Source: Tepidanaerobacteraceae bacterium (GTDB lineage Bacteria; Bacillota; Thermosediminibacteria; Thermosediminibacterales; Tepidanaerobacteraceae). From it: 64,000 nt of DNA. This document shows positions 24,800 through 33,388 of this stretch, in pieces. A program made the translations under genes and the position numbers. The stretch covers positions 62,001 through 126,000 of the forward strand of contig JANLFP010000003.1 in NCBI GenBank assembly GCA_024655905.1, read 5' to 3'. The notes beneath the pieces are model-generated. The model worked only from the letters and a program-made list of their open reading frames with translations, did no database searches and was not told where the DNA came from. Each line of letters starts with the position of its first letter. Position 1 is the stretch's first letter.

Positions 24800-26629
24800 C
24801 TATACGATATATATATCCCCAAGGGGACTTGGCTGTCTTTTTAGCCTGCCTTTCTCCACAAGGGCGTCAAGGGCTTCCTTCAGCGTCCGCACCTCGTATT
24901 TTTCATCGGAACGCCTGTTTATATCCTCCACGGCCCGGGCAAAACTCGCCGCATATATGGGCAGGTGCGGGCTTATGAGGGAGAGCAGTTTCTCGTCGGA
25001 ATCCAGCCTGCGATTTTTTATCTCGTCAATAGGATTTACCGTATGGGGGCTTGCTGTATAAGGGAATCTAACCCGTATGGCCACCGTCCTGCCGAACAGC
25101 GGCGATGATACAAAGGCATCCCCCGAAGGCAGGTACGGCAGCCGCCGGGCTTCTTCGGGCTTTATATCCGTTTCTTCCGCAATGGTGGCTATGTCTGAAC
25201 CTCTGACGGTCCTGAATATTATCTTTGTGTTAAGCTGGGCTGTGACCGTTTCATCAAGCAATGTGGGCCGCTGGGTGGCCAACACCAGAAAAACTCCGTA
25301 TTTTCTTCCCTCCTGGGCTATTTCTGTAATAATGCCCTTGGGGGCGGCATCCCGCCCCTTGGGGGCGAAATTATGCGCCTCATCTGTAGCTATGACGAAA
25401 GGCGGAAAATAATCCCCCGGAGTCTGGCCTCTCAGTTCGCCGTCCTTGTAGTCTCTCCTCTGGCGGTATATATTGGACAAAAGATACGTGGAAAACACCT
25501 GCAGAAGCCATATGGGGCCCTGAACCACCGCCAGCTTGCCCTGTAGCATGGCCTCCTTGACAGGCTTTATATCATGGCTGAAAAGCCCGGATACCTGAAG
25601 TCGCCTGAGCCTCCAGCTTATGCCCTGCACCGAGGGCAGCGGTATGTTCTGATAATTCTCCAGAAGCTCCTTCATTTTCTTGAACCTTTCCATCTCCTGA
25701 GGCTCCATGCCCTGCCGCAGGGCGCTGTCTATCCTCGCCCTGCCGATTTCCAATGCCTGAGCCAGATCCTCCAGCCTGGAAGAAAAGGAAAGGTAAGTAT
25801 CCCCGCGGCGGTGAAGCACTTCCACCGCACTGCTCATTGCTTCCGAAAGAGGGCTGACCGCCGAAAGCAGCGAAAGAAGGTCCCTTTTGGAAAGGTTCAG
25901 AAATTCCACGCCGATGTGCTCCCCTATCTGATATCTTGAAAAATGCCTTTTAAAGTTTTCATCTTCCGGAATCCCCTCCTGGCTTGCGGAAAAGTCCATT
26001 TCATAATGGGGATCGAGCACTACGGTGGGTATGCGATGCTTCATGAGCTCTTCCAGGATGACCCTCATGCCGAAGGACTTTCCCGAGCCTGAGCCGCCGA
26101 AGATTCCTATGTGCGGGTACTGGTGAAAGGATTTCAAATCCAGGATGAAAGGCACATTCTCCGTCCTTTTCGGCTTTCCTGCGGAATATATGTAAAAAAG
26201 CCCCTTAAGTTCCCTGTCCATGGTTTTCGCAGTCTCTTCGGTGTTCTTTATTTCTCCCAGCAGCAGCCCGTCTTCCCGCAATCCCCTCATCAAAAATGAT
26301 TTCACCTCGCCAAAGCCGGGCAGGCGCACGGGAGAACCGGTGGTCACGGGGAAACTGGTTTCGCTCATTAGCTTTACCTTTGCTATGTTTATTTCATCCT
26401 CATCTATGGAATAGCCCAAATGCTTGAGGGATTCCACCACATGGGCATCGCTGAAGGCATGTTCAACGGAAAGCGGTATAAAGCGGTTGTAAGAACTGGC
26501 ATCAACAACTTCGCCCACCAGGGGCCCCTGGTTCGGATCGTCAATTATCAGAAGCTCGTTTATGCGAAACCTTCTTTCTCTGGAAGCCACGAAAACCTCT
26601 ATCGGTGTGGTTATTCCGGCCACCTGCAT
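24800..26629 (-). CDS. herA: HerA-type DNA translocase/helicase ATPase
   Basis: The protein is 609 residues, ATG 26629 about ten bases after AGGAGGAGG; an open frame to 26710 overlaps nurA and was rejected. Residues 1-95 form the HAS-barrel (ELLIIDDPNQGPLVGEVVD). The FtsK/HerA-like ATPase follows: Walker A GIFGGSGSGKSFGM near 175, Walker B FVIATDEAHNFAP, and the sensor LATQRPTLLD. HerA is a hexameric translocase that works with the nuclease NurA to resect DNA ends. The two are adjacent here, 16 bases apart. Better known from archaea, the pair also occurs in several bacterial lineages. Confidence 0.9.
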   Translation of the reverse strand: MQVAGITTPIEVFVASRERRFRINELLIIDDPNQGPLVGEVVDASSYNRFIPLSVEHAFSDAHVVESLKHLGYSIDEDEINIAKVKLMSETSFPVTTGSPVRLPGFGEVKSFLMRGLREDGLLLGEIKNTEETAKTMDRELKGLFYIYSAGKPKRTENVPFILDLKSFHQYPHIGIFGGSGSGKSFGMRVILEELMKHRIPTVVLDPHYEMDFSASQEGIPEDENFKRHFSRYQIGEHIGVEFLNLSKRDLLSLLSAVSPLSEAMSSAVEVLHRRGDTYLSFSSRLEDLAQALEIGRARIDSALRQGMEPQEMERFKKMKELLENYQNIPLPSVQGISWRLRRLQVSGLFSHDIKPVKEAMLQGKLAVVQGPIWLLQVFSTYLLSNIYRQRRDYKDGELRGQTPGDYFPPFVIATDEAHNFAPKGRDAAPKGIITEIAQEGRKYGVFLVLATQRPTLLDETVTAQLNTKIIFRTVRGSDIATIAEETDIKPEEARRLPYLPSGDAFVSSPLFGRTVAIRVRFPYTASPHTVNPIDEIKNRRLDSDEKLLSLISPHLPIYAASFARAVEDINRRSDEKYEVRTLKEALDALVEKGRLKRQPSPLGDIYIV

Positions 26630-26645
26630 TGTCTCATTCCTCCTC

Positions 26646-27602
26646 CTATATCGCTCTTTTGCTCCTCTTGGCCAAAATATATTCGGCATAATCTTCGCCC
26701 AGGCATGCATTCAGCAGCCCTTCCATCATCGCATCAGTAATTCTAACCTTGTTGTCTATGATATCCAGCCACAAAGGTATCCCCCGCCCATTTTTCGGCG
26801 TCAGGGCAAAAAGCAGATCCTTTATTTGATTTAAAAAAGCATACTGCTCCTCCGGCATATCAATTCCTATGGGCTTCGGATCAAGAGAAAACCTGGCAAA
26901 GCACGTGCGCAGGCCTTCTTTAAAAAGATCCGGCGCCATCTCCAGCACTTCGCCCATTTCGAGAAGCCCGAAAAGCACCTCCCAGTCCATCGCCCGGTAT
27001 GAAAGTTGCGGCATCACGTCATCCAGGACCGAACTTATAATGCCGGTAGAAATTCCTTCCACCACTCCCACTAGAATGGTACCATTATCCAGGGCTTTTT
27101 GCTTCAATTTTTCCCAAAGGCTGGAGGTCTCTATCTTGAACCTAACCAGCGATCCGTCTATTAAAAGCACCGCCGGCTTGAATTCTTCCACTGCCAGTAT
27201 TGCGGCATTCGCTTCCAGAATGGACAGGTTTTTTTTAATGTGCTGCCTGTAATCATCCTCGCTCAAATCCTCCTCAAAAAGCAGGGGGGAAAACGCATCC
27301 GAAAGCATCAGCTCCTGCCCGCTGCCTGCATGCTTTGCCAGAGCCTGCTGGAGCGTTATTATATACGGAAATATCCCTCCTTTGCTGTTTGTCGAACCGT
27401 CCACTCCCGCTATGCCGCCTTTTTCGACAATGCTCGCCAACATATCTGAATCCATCTCTTTGCATTTCAAAAAACTCCCTGCTCCCCTCTCAGCTATGAT
27501 TTTTCGGAGAAAATCCCTATCAAGCTTTTTTTCAAGCCTCGTCTTTAAAGCGGCAGCCGCTTCTTCAAACCTTTTCTTAAGGGAAATATCCATCTCCAAC
27601 AA
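26646..27602 (-). CDS. nurA: NurA-domain nuclease partner of HerA
   Basis: The protein is 318 residues if started at TTG 27602, eight bases after GGAGG; ATG 27593 is the alternative but is too far from that site. A 474-residue open frame reaches 28070 but would run antisense through abrB, so it was rejected. NurA is an RNase H-fold 5'-3' exo/endonuclease: the two metal-binding Asp motifs are IAGVDGSTN and VLLIDGSLV. The C-terminal part (GIDMPEEQYAFLNQI, then GRGIPLWLDI) is as in NurA. Co-transcribed with herA, predicted to form a DNA end-resection complex; an anti-phage role is possible but not shown. Confidence 0.85.
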   Translation of the reverse strand: MLEMDISLKKRFEEAAAALKTRLEKKLDRDFLRKIIAERGAGSFLKCKEMDSDMLASIVEKGGIAGVDGSTNSKGGIFPYIITLQQALAKHAGSGQELMLSDAFSPLLFEEDLSEDDYRQHIKKNLSILEANAAILAVEEFKPAVLLIDGSLVRFKIETSSLWEKLKQKALDNGTILVGVVEGISTGIISSVLDDVMPQLSYRAMDWEVLFGLLEMGEVLEMAPDLFKEGLRTCFARFSLDPKPIGIDMPEEQYAFLNQIKDLLFALTPKNGRGIPLWLDIIDNKVRITDAMMEGLLNACLGEDYAEYILAKRSKRAI

Positions 27603-27655
27603 TTTCAACGCCTCCGGAATAAATTTGATAAAAAGGAAAAATTTTAAATTTATTA

Positions 27656-27684
27656 TTGACTTATATTGGCATTTCTGGTATTCT
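27656..27684 (+). promoter_or_regulatory. Sigma-A promoter of abrB
   Basis: TTGACT (27656-27661), 17 bases, TATTCT (27679-27684), 47 bases before the abrB ATG. It lies between the divergent nurA and abrB starts. Confidence 0.75.
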
Positions 27685-27731
27685 CTACTTAAGGGGTAAA
27701 TGTCGAAAGTTGAAATTAGGGGGCGAAACAA

Positions 27732-27977
27732 ATGAAATCTACAGGAATTGTCCGTAAAGTTGACGAACTGGGGCGCGTTGTCATCCCCATAGAACTCAGG
27801 CGCACCATGGGAATAGGCGAGAGGGACGCACTGGAGATTTATGTGGATGCCGATAGAATCGTGCTCAAGAAGTACATGCCGGCCTGTATTTTTTGCGGCA
27901 GCGCCGAAGACATAGTAAACTTCAAGGGCAAAAACATCTGTTCCGGCTGCCTCGAAGATATAGAAAACATGCGGTGA
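27732..27977 (+). CDS. abrB: AbrB-type transition-state regulator
   Basis: The protein is 81 residues, ATG 27732 behind AGGGGGC. Residues 1-47 are the swapped-hairpin DNA-binding domain (STGIVRKVDELGRVVIPIELRR, with the GERDALEIYVD strand pair) shared with MazE and SpoVT. The C-terminal half carries two CxxC pairs (CIFCG and CSGC), a probable zinc-binding multimerisation module. AbrB represses stationary-phase and sporulation genes. Its position opposite in strand to metG and rsmI is the same as in Bacillus subtilis. No Spo0A box was identified with confidence in its promoter. Confidence 0.95.
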   Translation: MKSTGIVRKVDELGRVVIPIELRRTMGIGERDALEIYVDADRIVLKKYMPACIFCGSAEDIVNFKGKNICSGCLEDIENMR

Positions 27978-28015
27978 TGGCCGGCAAAAACGGTTGAAAA
28001 AGCTTCTCTGCAAAA

Positions 28016-28039
28016 AAGAAGAGACGATGGTCTCTTCTT
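28016..28039. terminator. Bidirectional terminator between abrB and proC
   Basis: AAGAAGAGAC (28016-28025) and GTCTCTTCTT (28030-28039) pair around GATG. T-rich sequence follows on the plus strand and a T-run follows on the minus strand, so the hairpin can end both convergent genes. Confidence 0.9.
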
Positions 28040-28079
28040 TTATTATATATTTATTTTGCTTCCAACTCAATGTGTTTTT

Positions 28080-28901
28080 TCATTTGCAGTTTTCCATGAG
28101 CAGCTGCCGCGACCTTTCTGCAGCGTTTCTGACGGCTTCCACAATGGAAGCGGTGAATCCCATCTGCTGAAGAGTTTTGATTCCCGCCATGGTGGTGCCG
28201 CCGGGAGAGGTTACCTTCCTTCTCAGGTGGACCGGTGCCTCACCGCTCTCCAGAGCCATCTTTGCCGCACCGAAAACCGTCTGTACGGCCAGCTGCTCGG
28301 AAATCTCCTTGGCGAGACCCGCACTTATACCGGCTTCGGTAAGTGCCTCCAGCATCAGGTAGACATAGGCAGGACCGCTGCCGGAAAGGCCCGTTACGGC
28401 ATCCAGCGCTTTCTCATCAACAATTACCACCTTTCCCACAGAAGAAAACAACTCCCGTGCTACGCTTATGGAATGCTCGTCAGAATATGCTCCCTGAGCA
28501 ATGGCCGTAGCTGAAGCTTTTACCTGGCAAGAGGTGTTGGGCATTGCTCTGACAACCCTAATCTTTTTTTCAAGGCGGCTTTCGATAAATGAAGTGCTTA
28601 TGCCAGCAGCCACAGAGATGATGATGTGTTTCTCGCTCACAAATTCACGGATTTTTCCAATCAAATCCGCCATATCTTTTGGTTTCACTGCTATAATAAT
28701 ATTATCGCAGCAGGAAAACACTTCAGAGTATTGCCGGGTGACATTTACTCCGTAAGTTTCTTTCAGGAATTTTAACCTTTCGTCATTTTTTCTATTTATT
28801 ACATAAACATTTTCGGGATAAAGCAAACCGCAGCTCAGTACGCCCGCAAGCAGCGCCTCCGCCATGGCTCCTGCTCCTATGATTCCAAGACTTGCCTCCA
28901 T
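28080..28901 (-). CDS. proC: Pyrroline-5-carboxylate reductase
   Basis: The protein is 273 residues, ATG 28901 behind AGGAGG. It catalyses the last step of proline synthesis, NAD(P)H-dependent reduction of pyrroline-5-carboxylate. The N-terminal Rossmann fold has GIIGAGAMAEALL, then IIAVKPKDM; the C-terminal dimerisation domain has the proC signature ALDAVTGLSGSGPAYVYLMLEAL and SPGGTTMAGI. No other proline-synthesis genes are adjacent. It is preceded by a proline T-box leader, so it should be induced when tRNA-Pro is uncharged. Confidence 0.97.
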   Translation of the reverse strand: MEASLGIIGAGAMAEALLAGVLSCGLLYPENVYVINRKNDERLKFLKETYGVNVTRQYSEVFSCCDNIIIAVKPKDMADLIGKIREFVSEKHIIISVAAGISTSFIESRLEKKIRVVRAMPNTSCQVKASATAIAQGAYSDEHSISVARELFSSVGKVVIVDEKALDAVTGLSGSGPAYVYLMLEALTEAGISAGLAKEISEQLAVQTVFGAAKMALESGEAPVHLRRKVTSPGGTTMAGIKTLQQMGFTASIVEAVRNAAERSRQLLMENCK

Positions 28902-28942
28902 GATGGATTACCTCCTGAAAGATTTATGAATGATTCTTAATA

Positions 28943-29215
28943 AACAAAAAACCTTTCATCCGATAAAGGACGAAAGGTTTGCTTCCGCGGTGCCACCTTT
29001 TTTGGATCTCATGATCCCGGCTCTACAGGTACGCTCCGGTTCTACGGAGTTATACCCTCCCCTTTTTAACGGAAGGGAAACCCGTTCAGGCTCATCGCCA
29101 AAAGCTCCGGGGCGGGTTCGGAACGCCGTTTGCGCGGGAAACCTCTCAGCCGGTGAGTCTCCCTCTCTTTTCGCCGTGGCAGTTCTTACTCTTCCCCATC
29201 ACAGCTTTTATTCCG
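28943..29215 (-). ncRNA. T-box riboswitch, proline specifier, upstream of proC
   Basis: On the minus strand the T-box reads UGGCACCGCG (28995-28986), followed by a terminator stem AAACCTTTCGTCC/GGATGAAAGGTTT (28980-28949) and a T-run. Upstream lies Stem I with GAAGAGUAAG, and a specifier loop GAACCCGCCCCGGAG that aligns with the metG leader's GAACAUGGCCCCGGAG. The specifier is therefore CCG (about 29115-29113) or CCC one base earlier, both proline codons, in agreement with the proC gene downstream. Boundaries are approximate. Confidence 0.93.
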
Positions 29216-29238
29216 TGAAATAATTTATATTGTTTATT

Positions 29239-29266
29239 ATTATACCATCATATTTTGAAATGTCAA
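29239..29266 (-). promoter_or_regulatory. Promoter of the proC T-box leader
   Basis: On the minus strand TTGACA (29266-29261), 16 bases, TATAAT (29244-29239). Both hexamers are perfect. Confidence 0.85.
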
Positions 29267-29680
29267 CGAAATATTCGTTAAAAACTTTTTTAATCCTTAC
29301 TTCCATTTGAAGCACAGCCCCCGGGCAGCATTTTCGGGTCTTTGACGCAGCTCAAATACAGTTTCGATAGACATCTGTTATATGACTATGATTTTATTCT
29401 TCTTTATATATACAAATTCTCCTGTTATTTCAATGGCTGCAGGAGATTTTTGCCCTTCTGAACTGTTAAACTTGGGGCAAAAAATCGCTATTTTTCGCGG
29501 CTTTTGAAAAATTTTTTTCGAAAATCAAACTAACTTCCTGTTAAACTCGGAGGAAAATTTCCTCATAATTTAGCCTGAAATTCCAACTTCTCATTAAAAT
29601 ACTCTATAAGCATGTTATAATATAAAAAACAGCAGTTAAGAAGGCTATACAAGCATATATTGAAAGGAGAACACCGCTAT
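29267..29680. other. Divergent intergenic region between proC leader and the YczE-type gene
   Basis: About 400 bases without a supported gene. It is AT-rich and contains an extended -10 promoter on the plus strand (TG-T-TATAAT, 29613-29621) for the membrane-protein gene. Two similar short stretches, CTGTTAAACTTGG near 29462-29474 and CTGTTAAACTCGG near 29538-29550, form an imperfect direct repeat. Nothing else is recognised. Confidence 0.5.
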
Positions 29681-30358
29681 ATGACTTATGCGCTTTTTCG
29701 CGTTGCGAGGCTGTTTCTCGGTCTTTTTTTATACGCCGTGGGAATTGTAATGACGATAAACGCCAATCTCGGGCTGGCACCCTGGGATGTTTTTCATCAG
29801 GGCCTGGCAAAAATGTTTCATATCACGATGGGCCAGGCAAGTATTTCGGTAGGAATAATACTGGTCCTGCTCAATTCATTCCTTTCGGAGAAACTGGGCT
29901 GGGGAACCCTGGGCAATATGCTGTTCGTGGGGCTTTTCATAGACTTTCTTATGTTCAACAATCTCATTCCCATTTTTCAGGATGTATTACCCCGTTTCAT
30001 CATGATGTTCCTGGGCATGTTCATAATCGGCATAGCGAGCTGTTTATATATGGGCGCCGGTCTGGGATCGGGGCCAAGGGATGGGCTTATGGTCGTAATT
30101 GCCAAGAGGACTGGCAAGTCGGTAGGCTTGGTGAGAAATGCAATTGAAATCAGCGTTCTTATGTTGGGGTGTGTTTTGGGAGGCTTTGTAGGCATTGGTA
30201 CGCCCATAATGGCTTTTACAGTGGGGTTTTTTGTGCAACTTGCCTTCAAGCTTTTCAAGTTCGATGTCAGCGCTGTACAGCACAGATTTATTGACGAAGA
30301 TATAAAGCACCTCGGAAAGCTGCTTTCAAAATCAGATAGTAATGCCGGCACGGAATAA
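29681..30358 (+). CDS. YczE/YyaS/YitT-type integral membrane protein
   Basis: The protein is 225 residues. ATG 29681 follows GAAAGGAG by 11 bases; the in-frame TTG at 29660 precedes that site. Five hydrophobic segments are visible (about residues 7-27, 48-66, 73-92, 106-125 and 150-180), with the family motifs NLGLAPWDVFHQGL, GAGLGSGPRDGLMV and the VGIGTPI loop. Proteins of this group are widespread in Firmicutes and are sometimes annotated as transporters, but no substrate is known. It is a single-gene unit; the nearest hairpin (30369-30409) has its T-run on the other strand. Confidence 0.85.
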   Translation: MTYALFRVARLFLGLFLYAVGIVMTINANLGLAPWDVFHQGLAKMFHITMGQASISVGIILVLLNSFLSEKLGWGTLGNMLFVGLFIDFLMFNNLIPIFQDVLPRFIMMFLGMFIIGIASCLYMGAGLGSGPRDGLMVVIAKRTGKSVGLVRNAIEISVLMLGCVLGGFVGIGTPIMAFTVGFFVQLAFKLFKFDVSAVQHRFIDEDIKHLGKLLSKSDSNAGTE

Positions 30359-30364
30359 GGATAT

Positions 30365-30409
30365 AAAAAGTAGAGAAAAGCTATTAAGTCCGCAAGGCTT
30401 TTCCCTACT
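30365..30409 (-). terminator. Intrinsic terminator for the leftward deacylase transcript
   Basis: On the minus strand a 13-base stem, AGTAGGGAAAAGC (30409-30397) with GCTTTTCTCTACT (30381-30369) and one mismatch, is followed by TTTTTAT. It lies downstream of the deacylase gene and the broken remnant and may also pause the convergent membrane-protein transcript. Confidence 0.75.
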
Positions 30410-30431
30410 CAAATTGAAAGTATATTAAAAT

Positions 30432-30552
30432 CTATTTTTTGAATTCCCTGTAACTTTTAGCAACCTTGCCGTTCGGGAGCACTATGGGTTCAACGACGGG
30501 ATATGTTCTCTTATCTTATCCTTGTCATATCCCGCGTTAGCTAGCATCTTGG
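30432..30552 (-). pseudogene. Short frameshifted coding remnant, possibly from a transposase
   Basis: Two minus-strand frames abut: one encodes LANAGYDKDKIREHIP (30552-30494), the other continues VVEPIVLPNGKVAKSYREFKK to a TAG at 30434-30432. Joined by one frameshift they read like the tail of one protein. The phrase LANAGYDKDKIRE resembles the A-D-K/A-GYD motif of DDE transposases, but the fragment is too short to be sure. It overlaps the last codons of the deacylase gene, so that gene's C-terminus may have been altered at the junction. Confidence 0.35.
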
Positions 30553-32145
30553 CATGGAATCATAATGCCTCCTCAGCGCTTTCCCGGGGCGCTCGCCGGT
30601 GTGTTCGCCATCCCTGATGACCGTGATACCATTCACGATGACATATTTTATACCGTCGGGGTAAGAATGGGGATTTTCATAAGTGGCGGTGTCTCTTATA
30701 TTTTCAAAATCGAATATGGCGATGTCCGCTGCCATGCCCTCTTTTAAAAGTCCGCGATCGGAAAGGCCCATGCGGCAGGCCGGAAGGTACGTCATCTTTT
30801 TTACCGCATCTTCCAGGGAAATTGCTTTAAATTCCCGGCAGTACCGGGATATTACTCTGGGGAAGGTGCCGTAATTCCTGGGATGGGGATGGCCTTTCCC
30901 CAGCATTCCGTAGGGCGCCAGGGCGCTTCCGTCGGAGCCTATCATGGATAGGCGGTGGGACAAGACCATTTTTACGTCTGCCTCATCCATGGCAAAACGT
31001 ATCATGCCCACCTCCCCCTTTTCCTCCAGAATGAGGTCAAGGGCTGCATCAAGGGGGTCTTTTCCCAGTTGCCGGCCTATGTCGGCAAGGCTTGCGCCCT
31101 GGTATTTCCTGTTCTCTTCGCTGCCCACATAGGATACATGTATATTTTCATAGCCGCTCAATGCCATCTGCACCGGATGAGTCTCTTCCTTGATTTTTTC
31201 GCGAAGGGTTTTATCCTGAATCCTATCCAGGAGCTTTTCCATGCCGCCTTCATGGGCCCAGTCCGGGATGATGGAAGCAAGACCTGTAGCGGTGGCGGTA
31301 TAGGGATATACGTCGCAGGTCACATCGATGCCCTCCACCCGGGCTTCCTCCATCATCTTCAGGGTCTTTTCCACCCTGCCGAAATAGCTCCTGCCGCAGG
31401 CCTTGTGGTGGGAAATCTCCACCGGGACGCCCGCCTTTCTGCCTATTTCTATGGCTTCAGCTACGGCCTCCTCCAGTTTTTCTCCCTCGTCCCTCATATG
31501 GGTGGCATATATGCCGCCCTCTTCGGCCATCACTTTGGAAATCTCTATGAGCTCCCCGGTGTCGGCAAAACAGCCCGGTGGATATATGAGCCCTGTACTC
31601 ATGCCGAAGGCTCCCTGCCGCAGAGCTTCCCTCAGGAGGTCTTTCATCCGGCACAGCTCCTCCTTTGTCGCAGGCCTGCGCTCATATCCCATCACCGTTT
31701 TTCGCAGCGTGCCGTGGCCTACCAACGTGGCGTAATTTATGCTGGGCTTTGCCCTGTCCATCTTTGAAAGGTATTCGTCCACGGTGTGCCAGTTGGAGGT
31801 GATGTCATAATGTCCATCTATATATTCCTTCTGCTGGTCGTAGGACATGCCGAAAACCGGTGCCGCCGAGTCTCCGCAGTTTCCCACCAGTTCAGTGGTA
31901 ACCCCCTGGCGCGCCTTGCTCTCGCACCGGAAATTCACCATGGGCTCCAGATCCGAATGGGAATGAATGTCTATAAACCCCGGCGAAACCACCAGCCACT
32001 TTGCATCAATGACTTCCCGGGCTTCGGCTTCTTCCATTTTCCCCACGGCGGCTATTTTGCCGTCCTTTACGGCAATATCCGCATAAAACCAGGGATTCCC
32101 GGTGCCGTCTACGATTTTTCCGTTTTTGATAATGATATCGAGCAT
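30541..32145 (-). CDS. N-acyl-D-amino-acid deacylase (D-aminoacylase family)
   Basis: The protein is 534 residues, ATG 32145 after ATGGGGG. It belongs to the amidohydrolase superfamily: N-terminal beta-sandwich (LDIIIKNGKIVDGTGNPW), then the barrel with metal-binding GFIDIHSHSD, Cys in VGNCGDS, His in YATHMRDE and EISHHKACG, and the catalytic Asp in IGSDGSALAP. D-aminoacylases release D-amino acids from N-acyl forms, for example during peptidoglycan or antibiotic turnover; some relatives use dihydroorotate-like substrates. The last residues (DSMPRC) overlap a broken gene remnant. Divergent from a beta-lactamase-fold hydrolase gene, which could also act on wall-derived substrates. Confidence 0.9.
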   Translation of the reverse strand: MLDIIIKNGKIVDGTGNPWFYADIAVKDGKIAAVGKMEEAEAREVIDAKWLVVSPGFIDIHSHSDLEPMVNFRCESKARQGVTTELVGNCGDSAAPVFGMSYDQQKEYIDGHYDITSNWHTVDEYLSKMDRAKPSINYATLVGHGTLRKTVMGYERRPATKEELCRMKDLLREALRQGAFGMSTGLIYPPGCFADTGELIEISKVMAEEGGIYATHMRDEGEKLEEAVAEAIEIGRKAGVPVEISHHKACGRSYFGRVEKTLKMMEEARVEGIDVTCDVYPYTATATGLASIIPDWAHEGGMEKLLDRIQDKTLREKIKEETHPVQMALSGYENIHVSYVGSEENRKYQGASLADIGRQLGKDPLDAALDLILEEKGEVGMIRFAMDEADVKMVLSHRLSMIGSDGSALAPYGMLGKGHPHPRNYGTFPRVISRYCREFKAISLEDAVKKMTYLPACRMGLSDRGLLKEGMAADIAIFDFENIRDTATYENPHSYPDGIKYVIVNGITVIRDGEHTGERPGKALRRHYDSMPRC

Positions 32146-32436
32146 GTTAACCCCCATTCCACCGCTACCGCTTGCGGCACAAATAGTAATGAAAAATTGT
32201 TCTTCAAGCTATCCTCTCCTCCATAATATTGGCCATATATTGTCATAAATTATATTGTTCTGCTTTTTTTCCGAAAATGCTTTGCATTTCCTCAAATTAC
32301 TTGTGGAACAAGCCTCCATTTTGCTTTATAATACTTCAGAGGGTGCGTCCGGCCTTCAACGGCATCCCTCAGGGCAGGCGCAAGCAGGCTTCCAGCAATG
32401 TAAAATTCACTGCCTAAACGTGAGGAGGAGGAAAGC

Positions 32437-33348
32437 ATGAAACGAATATTAAAAGCAAGTGTACTGCTTATGATTGTCATATTGTTAACAATATCGGCTG
32501 TGGCATCAACTCAGGCTGATCCGTCCGCCACTGCCTCTTATGCTGCAAATGCCAGCAGCGTCGACGGCAGGTCAGTGTCAGGAAACATCAGCCCGGATTA
32601 TGAAAGCCTAAAAGACGCACTGCAAAAATATATCAGCGGCAGGCCCGGAAAAATAAGCCTATATGTAAAGGACCTCGGTTCAGGCAAAACCCTGGAAATC
32701 GGCTCTGATTACATTTATGCAGCAGCCAGCACCATTAAACTGCCCCTGGTGCTGTATCTTTACGAACTTGCAGCCGAGGGAAAAGTGGATTTGAATACAA
32801 CCCTGACTTATACTCAGAAGTATTACACTCAGGGCACGGGCATCCTCCAGGGTAAACCCTTTGGAGGCAGTTACACCCTCAGGGAACTTTCGCGCCTTTG
32901 CATTGAATACAGCGACAATGTAGCCTGGAAAATGCTTCTTGATTTTATTGACCATGATGGGCTGACTGCCTTTGAAAAATCCCTGGGAGCTTCCGCCACC
33001 GGCAAGATAGACGGCCTGTATATTACCACTCCAAAAGATATGGGCAGATACCTGGAGGAGCTGCTGTCCTTCAGTAAAAAATATCCTGATTACGGAAACG
33101 AGCTGCTTTATTTCATGGAACATTCCATTTTCAAAGAAGGCATTCCCCAGGATTTGCCCGACAGCACCGTGGTAGCCCACAAGATGGGAGCTCTGGATGA
33201 CAAGTTTCACGATGCGGGTATAGTTTTTGGAAAACGCCCTTATATTATTGCCATATTCACCCAGGATGGATGGGAAGCGGCATCTTTGCAGACCCTGGCC
33301 GATATCTCCCGGATAGTTTATGACTTCCAGCAAAACATTGATAACTAG
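32437..33348 (+). CDS. Secreted class A beta-lactamase-fold serine hydrolase
   Basis: The protein is 303 residues, ATG 32437 behind GAGGAGGAGG. Residues 1-28 are a signal peptide (AVASTQA cleavage region), followed by a Ser/Ala-rich linker. The penicillin-binding fold motifs are present: Ser98-T-I-Lys101, Ser159-Asp160-Asn161, and Lys249-Met250-Gly251 in the KTG position. The omega-loop Glu166 motif (ExxLN) of true class A beta-lactamases is not visible; the region after SDN reads FEKSLGASATGK. The protein may therefore be a wall peptidase or acylase rather than a drug-degrading enzyme. It has its own unit, convergent with rsmI. Confidence 0.85.
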   Translation: MKRILKASVLLMIVILLTISAVASTQADPSATASYAANASSVDGRSVSGNISPDYESLKDALQKYISGRPGKISLYVKDLGSGKTLEIGSDYIYAAASTIKLPLVLYLYELAAEGKVDLNTTLTYTQKYYTQGTGILQGKPFGGSYTLRELSRLCIEYSDNVAWKMLLDFIDHDGLTAFEKSLGASATGKIDGLYITTPKDMGRYLEELLSFSKKYPDYGNELLYFMEHSIFKEGIPQDLPDSTVVAHKMGALDDKFHDAGIVFGKRPYIIAIFTQDGWEAASLQTLADISRIVYDFQQNIDN

Positions 33349-33388
33349 TAAAACTCCGATTTGTGCATATGGCCATCTCCGTCTAAGT

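Noticed and set aside
24788-24817. AT palindrome GATATATATATC repeated at the herA stop
   Set aside because: Simple AT repeat; the real terminator lies at 24701-24729.
26646-28070. A 474-residue extension of NurA past abrB
   Set aside because: The extra N-terminal region is antisense to abrB and its promoter and has no NurA similarity; the start at 27602 with GGAGG is preferred.
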